Shown here piece by piece: positions 1-6,155 of a DNA stretch of 23,575 nucleotides. Where the stretch lies: assembly GCA_964635325.1 (NCBI GenBank), contig CAZWOL010000047.1, positions 1-23,575 of the forward strand. Direction: 5' to 3'. This stretch comes from BOG-1112 sp964635325. GTDB lineage: Bacteria > Bdellovibrionota_B > Oligoflexia > Oligoflexales > Bog-1112. The first letter of the stretch is position 1. Each line of letters opens with the position of its first letter. The notes beneath the pieces are model-generated. The model saw only the letters and a program-made list of their open reading frames with translations, made no database searches and had not been told where the DNA came from. The position numbers and the translations under genes are program-made.

Positions 1-2
1 AG

Positions 3-176
3 CCAATCCGCTTTCATGACCTACGGCACACATTTGCATCACACTTTTTGATGTCGGGAGGTGATATCTATGATCTGCGTCAAATTCTTGGACACTCAAC
101 TGTGCAAGTTACAGAACGCTATACCCATGTGGTACCCAATCATTTACAAGGAAAGACAGAGCGACTTGAGTTTTAG
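3..176 (+). CDS. Tyrosine recombinase/integrase, C-terminal fragment cut by window edge
   Basis: The window opens inside this gene; only the last 57 codons are present, in the frame starting at base 3 and ending with TAG at 174-176. The translation begins PIRFHDLRHTFASHF and carries the end of the tyrosine recombinase catalytic domain: the H-x-L-R box (HDLRH), then LGHSTVQVTERYTHV, with the conserved His and the nucleophilic Tyr. Such enzymes integrate and excise mobile elements or resolve chromosome dimers (XerC/D). Which of these roles applies cannot be told without the N-terminus. It converges on the toxin/immunity operon, 20 bp away, which would fit an integrase at the edge of a mobile island, but this is inference. 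Confidence 0.85.
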   Translation, partial: PIRFHDLRHTFASHFLMSGGDIYDLRQILGHSTVQVTERYTHVVPNHLQGKTERLEF

Positions 177-196
177 CATTTCTCCTCCTCGCTTTA

Positions 197-691
197 CTAG
201 CCTAGTAAATATAATCCTGGTACTAACTGAAGTTTATCCTCGACAGCACACACTGCGCTTGGATTTGAAGTGCAAAAATTAAAAGGCATGTTCATGTCAA
301 AATTTCCATAGATTGTTAGATCCAATTCTGGGATATGAAAAACAGCCAACTCTTCTTCCCGAATAGACTTAATGCAGATCTTTCTAAATTCATTTACATT
401 CTCAAAAACAAAATGCTCACCATTTTTGCATAGCAGAATATTGTAAGCCTCAAACAAAATAGTCAAAAACTTAAGGAAAAGCTGCTCTTTGGAGAGAAAC
501 TCTGAAAGATCTTGCTTTTTTTCTAAAAGGACAGGGTAGCTCATCACACGATCACGAGCTTCTTCTTCAGTTAACCAATGATCAAAAATATCTAGCTGCC
601 TACAAATAAATTTCTCTCGAGAATCATCGAATTCATCAAAACTACAGGTGATTTGAAGAATTTTATTTATCTGAACTGGAGACTTTTTCAT
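197..691 (-). CDS. Small acidic protein, candidate immunity protein for the upstream toxin
   Basis: A 164-residue protein without signal peptide or membrane segment, starting MKKSPVQINKIL and rich in Glu/Asp and Phe. I do not recognise the family. Its ATG (689-691) overlaps the TAA of the toxin-like gene by one base (TAATG), so the two are probably translationally coupled. Position directly behind a secreted Hint-domain toxin-like gene, small size, acidity and lack of an export signal are the usual marks of an immunity protein that neutralises a basic nuclease toxin in the cytosol. This role is inferred from context only. A secreted effector with an unrelated partner gene is the alternative. 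Confidence 0.7.
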   Translation of the reverse strand: MKKSPVQINKILQITCSFDEFDDSREKFICRQLDIFDHWLTEEEARDRVMSYPVLLEKKQDLSEFLSKEQLFLKFLTILFEAYNILLCKNGEHFVFENVNEFRKICIKSIREEELAVFHIPELDLTIYGNFDMNMPFNFCTSNPSAVCAVEDKLQLVPGLYLLG

Positions 692-1626
692 TATTCCCTC
701 AAAATCGTTCCATCTTTGGAGATAGTTGCAATTCTTTTTCCTTTTCTATCTTTTAACTTCCAATGACTTCCTCCGTGCGGATTATTTCCTCGATCCCTTT
801 CTAAATATTCACCTGTTTTTGGATCTCGCAAAACTCCGCGTTGGCCACTTTTTGACTGTCGATCGGAAAAACGATCGAGATCAATCTTTGTTCCTTGCTC
901 ACGAGAATCACATTGATCATATCGTCCACATCCCGGTGGATCATAGCGGCCACCCTGAGTGCTGTAACGCCCTCCGTCAATAACTCCATCTTGCTTGTTA
1001 TCACTTTGCTTCGACATCTCTGTAGCTACTACTGCCGCTGCTGCGATTGCAGCTGCGGTTGCTGCTGTCACCCAAGCAATACCCTCACCTATGACCCATG
1101 TCGCAACTGGGATCACAAAAGCAAAATTGTGAACGAGAATTTCGTTTTTACCCACAAAGTAGTTTTCCGTCTCTTCTACTGTCAGATCATAGAGCCATTC
1201 GCGACCCCAAGTGAGTTTTTTGCTCTCAAGTTTGAGGTGTTCGCCTTGTTTGTTAAGCAGAACAGCACCGACTGCCAAGTCTCGTGCAGCAATCCATGCT
1301 CCTGATGGGGTGTAGAACCGATGATCAGGATTGAGGTAGAACACCTCCCCAGCAATCACCAGCTTCGCTGTTTCATCCGCACGAAAGCGATGAACCTTCG
1401 TTACAATCCCATGAACAATTTTGCCGGTCTTTTGAGAAAAACTGAGTAGACGGTCGTTAACTCGAATACTCTGTATGATCGTCGGTCCATTGAATGTGTG
1501 GACCATTGTCCCAGGTAGAAATCCTCCGACATTTTCTGTCGGACCTCTTTGCTCTGAAACTGCTAGAGCAGCATGAGATAAAAACATGAGAAATAGAGCG
1601 AGAACACGAGTAAAAATAGATCGCAT
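691..1626 (-). CDS. Secreted Hint-domain polymorphic toxin-like protein
   Basis: A 311-residue protein. I chose the ATG at 1624-1626 because it begins a clear Sec signal peptide (MRSIFTRVLALFLMFLSHAALA). The frame is open further upstream, to 1716, but there it runs into the preceding gene. Residues about 35-167 form a Hint (intein/hedgehog-type) pre-toxin domain: FLPGTMVHTF, the block NPDHRFYTPSGAW, and the closing ENYFVGKNEILVHN. A hydrophobic Ala-rich segment follows, then a Gly/Arg/Asp-rich linker and a C-terminal basic domain of about 65 residues containing NPHGGSHWKLKDRKGKRIA, which looks like a small nuclease-type toxin tip; I cannot name the family. The residue before FLPGT is Gly35, where active Hint domains have the catalytic Cys, so self-cleavage may be lost. 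It is followed at once by a candidate immunity gene. Confidence 0.8.
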   Translation of the reverse strand: MRSIFTRVLALFLMFLSHAALAVSEQRGPTENVGGFLPGTMVHTFNGPTIIQSIRVNDRLLSFSQKTGKIVHGIVTKVHRFRADETAKLVIAGEVFYLNPDHRFYTPSGAWIAARDLAVGAVLLNKQGEHLKLESKKLTWGREWLYDLTVEETENYFVGKNEILVHNFAFVIPVATWVIGEGIAWVTAATAAAIAAAAVVATEMSKQSDNKQDGVIDGGRYSTQGGRYDPPGCGRYDQCDSREQGTKIDLDRFSDRQSKSGQRGVLRDPKTGEYLERDRGNNPHGGSHWKLKDRKGKRIATISKDGTILRE

Positions 1627-1669
1627 GTTTATTTCCAAATAAGAGTTAATAAGCGATTCCATCACAAAT

Positions 1670-2464
1670 TTAATTGTTGTATTGGATCCCCCACATACTG
1701 TTGTGATGTTTGTCAATGGGATCCCATTCTTTCAATTGGCAAGCCTCTTTTGGCCTATATTCCCTGCCGCCCAAAGTTCCTGGGTTTGAGCCAACTTGGG
1801 CGTAATTGAGCAAAAATATCTCTTCTTCCTCTTCTTTATGCTCTTCCCCGAGAAAATTGCCTGAAATATCGATAATCAGAGATGTCTCTCCAGCCTTCTG
1901 CTTGTAGAAAGGATAGTCGGAGGCAATGACATGCCAGGACTTACTGTCATTAATCCTGACTTTCTTTTGTGTAAGAAGATGGCCACTACCAACAACATCA
2001 CTAGAAGCGAGGGACGGATTGCAGTCATGGGTCCGGCACGTCTTGATAAAACCTCCGTCCTGCATACATTCGTCTTCATGATCCCATATATAAGAAAAAC
2101 ACCTCAGAACGAAAACACACGTTGTCGTACATATTTCACGTAACTGATATTCATACACAGAGACAATTAGTTCCATTTCTCTTTCTCCCTGTATCCCAAC
2201 TTCGACGCTAAAGTAGAGCGGATCCTTGGTAGGAACTCCCTTCATGGCGTAGCGAAAGCTGTCGCCCCGAGCATGGGAATGAGCAAGCACCCTATCAACG
2301 ACAACAGTGCCGCGTGATTGTTCTTCGTAAGTCCCGGTGCAAAAATCTCTGGGTCTATCCCAACCGATGATGCCAAGATCGAAGTTAGGATTGTCGATGT
2401 AATTGTGCGCGTACGAGGGAATGCTAAACATAAGCAACATGAAAATCGAAAACACCTTTGTCAT
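1670..2464 (-). CDS. Secreted protein with N-terminal lectin/CBM-like motif
   Basis: A 264-residue protein with a Sec signal peptide (MTKVFSIFMLLMFSIPSYA, cleavage probably before HNYIDN). The mature N-terminus, NYIDNPNFDLGIIGWDR, resembles the NPxFExGxxGW opening of jelly-roll carbohydrate-binding-like domains. The middle is rich in Cys (at least nine), which suggests disulphides outside the cytosol, and an EEEEE stretch lies near residue 215. The start is supported by a GAGGA ribosome site about 9 nt upstream. It is the first gene of a minus-strand operon with the Hint protein (43 nt downstream) and the candidate immunity gene. It may help export, deliver or anchor the toxin. I do not recognise a specific family. 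Confidence 0.75.
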   Translation of the reverse strand: MTKVFSIFMLLMFSIPSYAHNYIDNPNFDLGIIGWDRPRDFCTGTYEEQSRGTVVVDRVLAHSHARGDSFRYAMKGVPTKDPLYFSVEVGIQGEREMELIVSVYEYQLREICTTTCVFVLRCFSYIWDHEDECMQDGGFIKTCRTHDCNPSLASSDVVGSGHLLTQKKVRINDSKSWHVIASDYPFYKQKAGETSLIIDISGNFLGEEHKEEEEEIFLLNYAQVGSNPGTLGGREYRPKEACQLKEWDPIDKHHNSMWGIQYNN

Positions 2465-2493
2465 ATTTTTGATTCCTCAATATGAAAAATATT

Positions 2494-2512
2494 CGCTAGC
2501 TGAACACTAGCG
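2494..2512. promoter_or_regulatory. CTAG-armed palindrome at the start of the toxin operon
   Basis: A 6-bp perfect inverted repeat CGCTAG with a 7-nt spacer and CTAGCG. It lies at and just downstream of the expected transcription start of the promoter at 2520-2548. Placement overlapping the start point is typical of a repressor operator, and the rare tetramer CTAG makes up both arms. No regulator gene is visible nearby. Confidence 0.4.
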
Positions 2513-2519
2513 CACGAGG

Positions 2520-2548
2520 TGTATAAGACATGATCTCAGGATCGTCAA
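2520..2548 (-). promoter_or_regulatory. Sigma70-type promoter of the secreted protein/toxin operon
   Basis: On the minus strand TTGACG (2548-2543), a 17-nt spacer and TATACA (2525-2520) make a near-consensus housekeeping promoter. Its start point would be near 2513, about 50 nt upstream of the ATG at 2464. Confidence 0.6.
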
Positions 2549-2603
2549 ACCATTGCGCATTTGACACGCAGCCAGACAGGCACACCGAAGCTTCTGTGCA
2601 CAC

Positions 2604-2645
2604 AAAAAAAAGAGCCGCTGAAGATCTCTCTTCAGCGGCTCTTTT
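2604..2645 (-). terminator. Rho-independent terminator after tRNA-Met
   Basis: A perfect 14-bp inverted repeat (AGAGCCGCTGAAGA at 2611-2624, matched at 2629-2642) has a 4-nt loop, and on the minus strand it is followed by a run of T. It begins about 10 nt past the tRNA 3' end and isolates the tRNA from the toxin operon. Because T also follows it on the plus strand (2642-2645), it may work weakly in both directions. Confidence 0.9.
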
Positions 2646-2654
2646 CAAACCAAA

Positions 2655-2731
2655 TGGTAGCGAGAGGCAGAGTTGAACTGCCGACCTCCGGGTTATGAAT
2701 CCGGCGCTCTTACCAACTGAGCTACCTCGCC
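2655..2731 (-). tRNA. tRNA-Met (anticodon CAU)
   Basis: The 77-nt minus-strand sequence folds as a full cloverleaf. The acceptor stem is GGCGAGG/TCTCGCT with G-T pairs at both ends, the D arm is GCTC...GAGC, the anticodon loop is TTCATAA (anticodon CAT), and the T arm is GGCAG-TTCAACT-CTGCC. The 3' CCA is encoded. The A-C opposition at 31-39 of the anticodon stem and the A-rich loop fit an elongator tRNA-Met; an Ile tRNA with modified CAU cannot be excluded by eye. Confidence 0.93.
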
Positions 2732-2743
2732 ATGAACTAGAGC

Positions 2744-2770
2744 AGTATGATTTTTTGTCGTAAAAGTCAA
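2744..2770 (-). promoter_or_regulatory. Probable promoter of tRNA-Met
   Basis: TTGACT (2770-2765) and CATACT (2749-2744) are separated by a 15-nt A-rich spacer, about 13 nt upstream of the tRNA 5' end on the minus strand. The -35 is strong; the short spacing lowers confidence. Confidence 0.4.
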
Positions 2771-2904
2771 GGATTGTCTCATGGCGGAATACAAAACACG
2801 CCCGCAAACTTCACAAAAGCCTGGCCATACCTATTCGAAACATTCGTAGAAAATGCTGTATGATATCGAATTAGTTGGAAGAACTATGGAAGAGGAGGCA
2901 TTCC

Positions 2905-4083
2905 ATGTCGAGAAAAACTGTTATTGTCTACGCAAAGCGAACACCCATTGGCAAATTCTGCGGAGCATTCGGCAACACACCCGCGCCACGTCTCGGCGCG
3001 ACTCTGGTGAAGGATCTCTTGCGCACACTCCCCATCAAAGGTGAAGAGATCGACGAGATCATAATGGGTCAGGTGCTTGCTGCAGGCGTGGGGCAAGCGC
3101 CTGCACGACAGACAGCACTCTTCGGTGGTCTACCGAACAAGGTGCCTGCACTAACTATCAATAAAGTTTGTGGAAGCGGACTCAAGGCAGTCATGTTGGC
3201 AGAGCAAGCAATTGCACGTGGTGATGCTGACATCATCATCGCAGGTGGACAAGAGAATATGTCGATGGCACCACACTTGCTTATGGGCAGTCGTAGTGGA
3301 TTCAAATTCGGCAATGTCGAAATGCGTGATCATATGCAATGGGATGGTCTTACGGATGCTTATGACCATGTTGCAATGGGTGTCTGCGGAGAAAAATGCG
3401 CTAAAGAATTCAACATAGGTCGAGCTGAGCAAGATGAATTTGCACTTGAAAGCTACACACGATCACGACGTGCAATTGAGTCTGGATATTTCAAGGATGA
3501 AATCGTTGGTGTCGAAGTTAGTGTAAAAAAACAAGTGAACCTTGTTGAACAAGATGAAGAACCATTCAATGTCGACCTAGCAAAACTTAAAACTTTGAAT
3601 CCTGCATTTGATCCAAAAGGAACAATCACGGCCGGGAATGCATCTTCACTAAGCGATGGCGCAGCTATGCTAGTCCTTATGGAAGAAGAACTTGCCCTCA
3701 AACGTGGCCTCAAACCTCTTGCACGCATCCTTGGATCCGCTATGCACGCACAAGAGCCTACATGGTTTACAACGGCACCGGTTGAAGGCATTCGTAAGGC
3801 GCTTGCGAAAACATCACTTAAAACAAGTGATATCGACCTTTTTGAAATCAATGAAGCTTTCAGCATAGTCCCAATGCATGCCATCCAAACACTTGGTCTT
3901 AATCCTAAGCATGTCAATATGTACGGTGGTGCTGTTTCTCTCGGACATCCGATTGGGGCTAGTGGTGCACGTATACTTGTAACTTTAGTACATGCATTAC
4001 GTAGGGAAAAAAAGAAACGAGGACTTGCTTCCCTCTGCATCGGTGGAGGCGAATCCTGCAATTTAATTGTAGAAAGCGTCTAG
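2905..4083 (+). CDS. Acetyl-CoA acetyltransferase (thiolase)
   Basis: Thiolase condenses two acetyl-CoA to acetoacetyl-CoA or cleaves 3-ketoacyl-CoA. The ATG at 2905 has AGGAGG at 2893-2898 and gives 392 residues, the usual length of the biosynthetic class; the frame is open further upstream but lacks such a site. The three catalytic residues fall at the positions known for the Zoogloea enzyme: Cys89 in NKVCGSG, His348 in GHPIGASGAR and Cys378 in SLCIGGGES. The segment after Cys378, GGGESCNL, departs from the common GGGxGxA ending and may affect substrate preference. It stands alone on the plus strand; its stop overlaps the convergent small gene by 4 nt. It could serve fatty acid breakdown, ketone or polyhydroxyalkanoate metabolism; the neighbours do not decide. 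Confidence 0.93.
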   Translation: MSRKTVIVYAKRTPIGKFCGAFGNTPAPRLGATLVKDLLRTLPIKGEEIDEIIMGQVLAAGVGQAPARQTALFGGLPNKVPALTINKVCGSGLKAVMLAEQAIARGDADIIIAGGQENMSMAPHLLMGSRSGFKFGNVEMRDHMQWDGLTDAYDHVAMGVCGEKCAKEFNIGRAEQDEFALESYTRSRRAIESGYFKDEIVGVEVSVKKQVNLVEQDEEPFNVDLAKLKTLNPAFDPKGTITAGNASSLSDGAAMLVLMEEELALKRGLKPLARILGSAMHAQEPTWFTTAPVEGIRKALAKTSLKTSDIDLFEINEAFSIVPMHAIQTLGLNPKHVNMYGGAVSLGHPIGASGARILVTLVHALRREKKKRGLASLCIGGGESCNLIVESV

Positions 4084-4286
4084 GTCAAAGAGTGCAAGAT
4101 CGTTAATTTTTTCTTCATCGGCTCTGGCTGTCGATAATAGCTATCGAAATGAAAAGTTGGAATCGGCTCACCACAACGATGCTTGCGTTTGATTTCACTT
4201 AGAAAGATTTGGCAGCAGGCTCTACATGCGAGTATTGGAGGAACTTTTCCTCTATACGTCGGATGATTGAAGCATAATAAGCCCAT
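4080..4286 (-). CDS. Small Cys/His-rich hypothetical protein, possibly zinc-binding
   Basis: A 68-residue protein. I chose the ATG at 4284-4286 because AGGAG lies about 9 nt upstream; a TTG at 4313 lacks a good site. The N-terminal half reads MGLLCFNHPTYRGKVPPI followed by LACRACCQIF. This gives a Cys-x2-His pair and a Cys-x2-Cys-Cys group that could bind one zinc ion, followed by a basic segment (EIKRKHR). I do not recognise the family. Its end overlaps the thiolase stop convergently. The strong ribosome site and patterned cysteines favour a real gene, but size and lack of a known relative keep this tentative. Confidence 0.55.
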   Translation of the reverse strand: MGLLCFNHPTYRGKVPPILACRACCQIFLSEIKRKHRCGEPIPTFHFDSYYRQPEPMKKKLTILHSLT

Positions 4287-4600
4287 GATTAGTTCTCCTA
4301 CTCGCCAAGACAAGACAGTCTAAGATCCCTACTCCAGCTTATGCATAGATAGTACCAACAAAAGTTTTTGGATAATATCCTGTTATTTTGGGAAAATTTA
4401 AGAAGTCATCATGTATTCATGATTTGAAGACTGTCTAATTGTTTGGCAATTGATCATTTCTTTAACTAGGTCTTTTTTCATACGATAGCAGAAAAATGGG
4501 GCATCAGCAGCAACTTATAAAGTTCTCATTTTTACTTTTTTGTAATGCCAATGATTCCAACTTGTCAAAATGACTTAGACAATTAGGTGAGATGAAAGAA
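4287..4600. other. AT-rich intergenic region without a visible gene
   Basis: About 310 bp between the small Cys/His-rich gene and the outer-membrane barrel gene. No ORF with a plausible ribosome site, no RNA fold and no repeat stands out. It presumably carries the promoter of the small gene, for which I see no convincing -35/-10 pair. Confidence 0.5.
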
Positions 4601-4616
4601 TCTAACAGACGTTAGA
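4601..4616 (-). terminator. Weak hairpin at the end of the barrel gene
   Basis: On the minus strand TCTAAC-GTCT-GTTAGA forms a 6-bp stem with a 4-nt loop overlapping the stop codon of the barrel gene, followed by TTCTTTC. It is short and AT-rich, so termination is only a possibility. Confidence 0.3.
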
Positions 4617-5205
4617 CTTGGTAGCTGAGACCAATGGAAAGAGAGCTATCAAGAACACTCTGTGGATCTTCGTCAGGATAGGTCTGACGAATACCTGGTG
4701 ACACGATGTAAGTAAGATTGAGAGAAAAATTTGTGTTCAAACGAATACCTAAACCAACCCCAGCATTCGGAACTGGTGGTAGAGCAAAAGAATTGGTTTG
4801 TGATTGGCCAGTACTGTCATTGATATATGTGATCAAATAGCGTTTCTTAATAATACCCATCTTTACGAAGGGTACAAAAATATCTCCGTAGTAAAGAATC
4901 AAAGTAAGATCAAGGGAGTTTGCTATTGTGTGAGTTTTTTCCTGCATAAGATAGTATGAGTTGCTGGGACGACTGTACTGATAGCCTTGGAGGTGGATGT
5001 AACCTTCTTGATGAGTTAGTCCAATACGCAGATGTGATCCGAGATCGAGATCAACAGAACCACTTAAACTACGTTCATCCTGATTGCTTAGTCCCAAATT
5101 ATTCTTATTTGCCGAACCGCGAACCGTAAAGTGCACACCAGCGGAAAGAGTGTTGGACAAAAAGCAAATAAACGCTAAAATAACAATGATCCATCGACTT
5201 CTCAT
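4612..5205 (-). CDS. Putative outer-membrane beta-barrel protein
   Basis: A 197-residue protein with a Sec signal peptide (MRSRWIIVILAFICFLSNTLSA). The mature part alternates polar and hydrophobic residues in short strands separated by Asn/Asp/Gly/Ser-rich turns, such as SVDLDLGSHLRIGLTHQEGY and NAGVGLGIRLNTNFSLNLTY, and ends SLSIGLSYQV. This is the look of a small eight-strand OmpX/OmpW-sized barrel, though the last residue is Val rather than the usual Phe/Tyr. AGG lies about 8 nt before the ATG. It is transcribed divergently from rppH, with only 47 bp between the two starts. Pore, adhesin or structural role cannot be told. Confidence 0.75.
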   Translation of the reverse strand: MRSRWIIVILAFICFLSNTLSAGVHFTVRGSANKNNLGLSNQDERSLSGSVDLDLGSHLRIGLTHQEGYIHLQGYQYSRPSNSYYLMQEKTHTIANSLDLTLILYYGDIFVPFVKMGIIKKRYLITYINDSTGQSQTNSFALPPVPNAGVGLGIRLNTNFSLNLTYIVSPGIRQTYPDEDPQSVLDSSLSIGLSYQV

Positions 5206-5252
5206 AGAGTCCTCACAAGGAACATTTACTTCAACTACTATAGCATGTGAGC

Positions 5253-5711
5253 ATGAAAGACAAACTGAGCAAACCTTACCGACCTTGTATAGTCGGAGTT
5301 TTTATTAACCACCAAAAGCAAGTGCTTGTAGCCTTACGTCGCGACAAACAAACTTGGCAATTCCCGCAAGGGGGGGTTGAAAACGGGGAAAGTTTCGAAG
5401 AAGCCTTATTTCGTGAGATGCAAGAAGAGATCGGTTGCAATCGATTCAGAATTCTCAAGGCACCTCAAGATATTTTGTCTTATGATTTCCCCCCTGGTGC
5501 AACTTTTGAGATTGCAAAATTTTTTAGCGGACAAAGTCAGCGTTGGTTTCTTTGCCAATTTGAAGAAGGTTTTGGACCCAATTTAGCAGACAGTACCTGC
5601 GACGAATTTTCAGACATTCGTTGGGTTAGCCCCCAACACATCTCAGATACAATTATCGACTGGAAAAAAGACATCTACGGCAAAGGCCTAAGACTGCTAG
5701 GCCTCCTCTGA
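5253..5711 (+). CDS. rppH: RNA pyrophosphohydrolase-like Nudix hydrolase (RppH)
   Basis: A 152-residue Nudix protein. RppH removes pyrophosphate from the triphosphate 5' end of mRNA and so triggers RNase E decay. The N-terminus YRPCIVGVFINHQKQVLVA and WQFPQGGVENGE match the RppH/Ap4A hydrolase group. The Nudix box GGVENGESFEEALFREMQEEIG fits G-x5-E-x7-R-E-x2-E-E-x-G, whose glutamates bind the metal. I chose ATG 5253, which starts MKDKLSKPYRP; a GTG at 5247 is in frame and no strong ribosome site favours either. A membrane-protein gene follows after 10 nt, so they probably share a transcript. The alternative is a dinucleoside polyphosphate hydrolase of the same subfamily. Confidence 0.88.
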   Translation: MKDKLSKPYRPCIVGVFINHQKQVLVALRRDKQTWQFPQGGVENGESFEEALFREMQEEIGCNRFRILKAPQDILSYDFPPGATFEIAKFFSGQSQRWFLCQFEEGFGPNLADSTCDEFSDIRWVSPQHISDTIIDWKKDIYGKGLRLLGLL

Positions 5712-5721
5712 TAGGTACCAA

Positions 5722-6153
5722 ATGTCACGTATAGCCCTTGGCAACATACTATTCGGATTTGTGATAATCATTTTTTGCAGTCTCGGAGGATTTTTTCTTG
5801 CCACGGATGCTGAAAAATATTTTCAAATCGACAAAACACTGCTCGTCACTTGGCAATACACTCTTTTTAAAAGTGCACATGGGCACTGCAATTTGTTTGG
5901 TATTCTTCACATTCTTATGGGTCTAACTTTACCGTACTCCCATCTAAAATCACATTACCATATCGCACAAAGCTTTGGACTAGCTTTAGGAACACTGACA
6001 ATGGGTGTACTTATGGTTATTCGTGGTCTACATGGAATTCCCAGCTCTGCTTATGACAGCATGGGAATCACGATTGGTACTTTCTTAAGCTTGGCTGTTG
6101 GAGCTCTGATGCTTCACTCATTCGGCATTGCAAAAAAGCTTGTGCGTATTTGA
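5722..6153 (+). CDS. Four-helix membrane protein of unknown function
   Basis: A 143-residue protein with four predicted membrane helices: about residues 7-27, 53-68, 80-100 and 114-135. Between helices 1 and 2 it has SAHGHCNLFGILHILMG, and after helix 2 SHLKSHYHIAQ, so several His lie near the membrane surface; one more is in GLHGIP. Such a pattern could bind haem or a metal, but I do not recognise the family. The ATG lies 10 nt behind the rppH stop, which suggests co-transcription. Its end is 2 nt from the convergent permease gene. Confidence 0.75.
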   Translation: MSRIALGNILFGFVIIIFCSLGGFFLATDAEKYFQIDKTLLVTWQYTLFKSAHGHCNLFGILHILMGLTLPYSHLKSHYHIAQSFGLALGTLTMGVLMVIRGLHGIPSSAYDSMGITIGTFLSLAVGALMLHSFGIAKKLVRI

Positions 6154-6155
6154 TC

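Noticed and set aside
1627..1716. Upstream extension of the Hint protein to 1716
   Set aside because: It would bury the signal peptide and overlap the preceding gene by 47 nt; the ATG at 1626 starts directly with a normal Sec signal.
3453..4061. 202-codon minus-strand frame opposite the thiolase
   Set aside because: It is a shadow of the thiolase codons; the plus-strand protein has all catalytic residues and the normal length.
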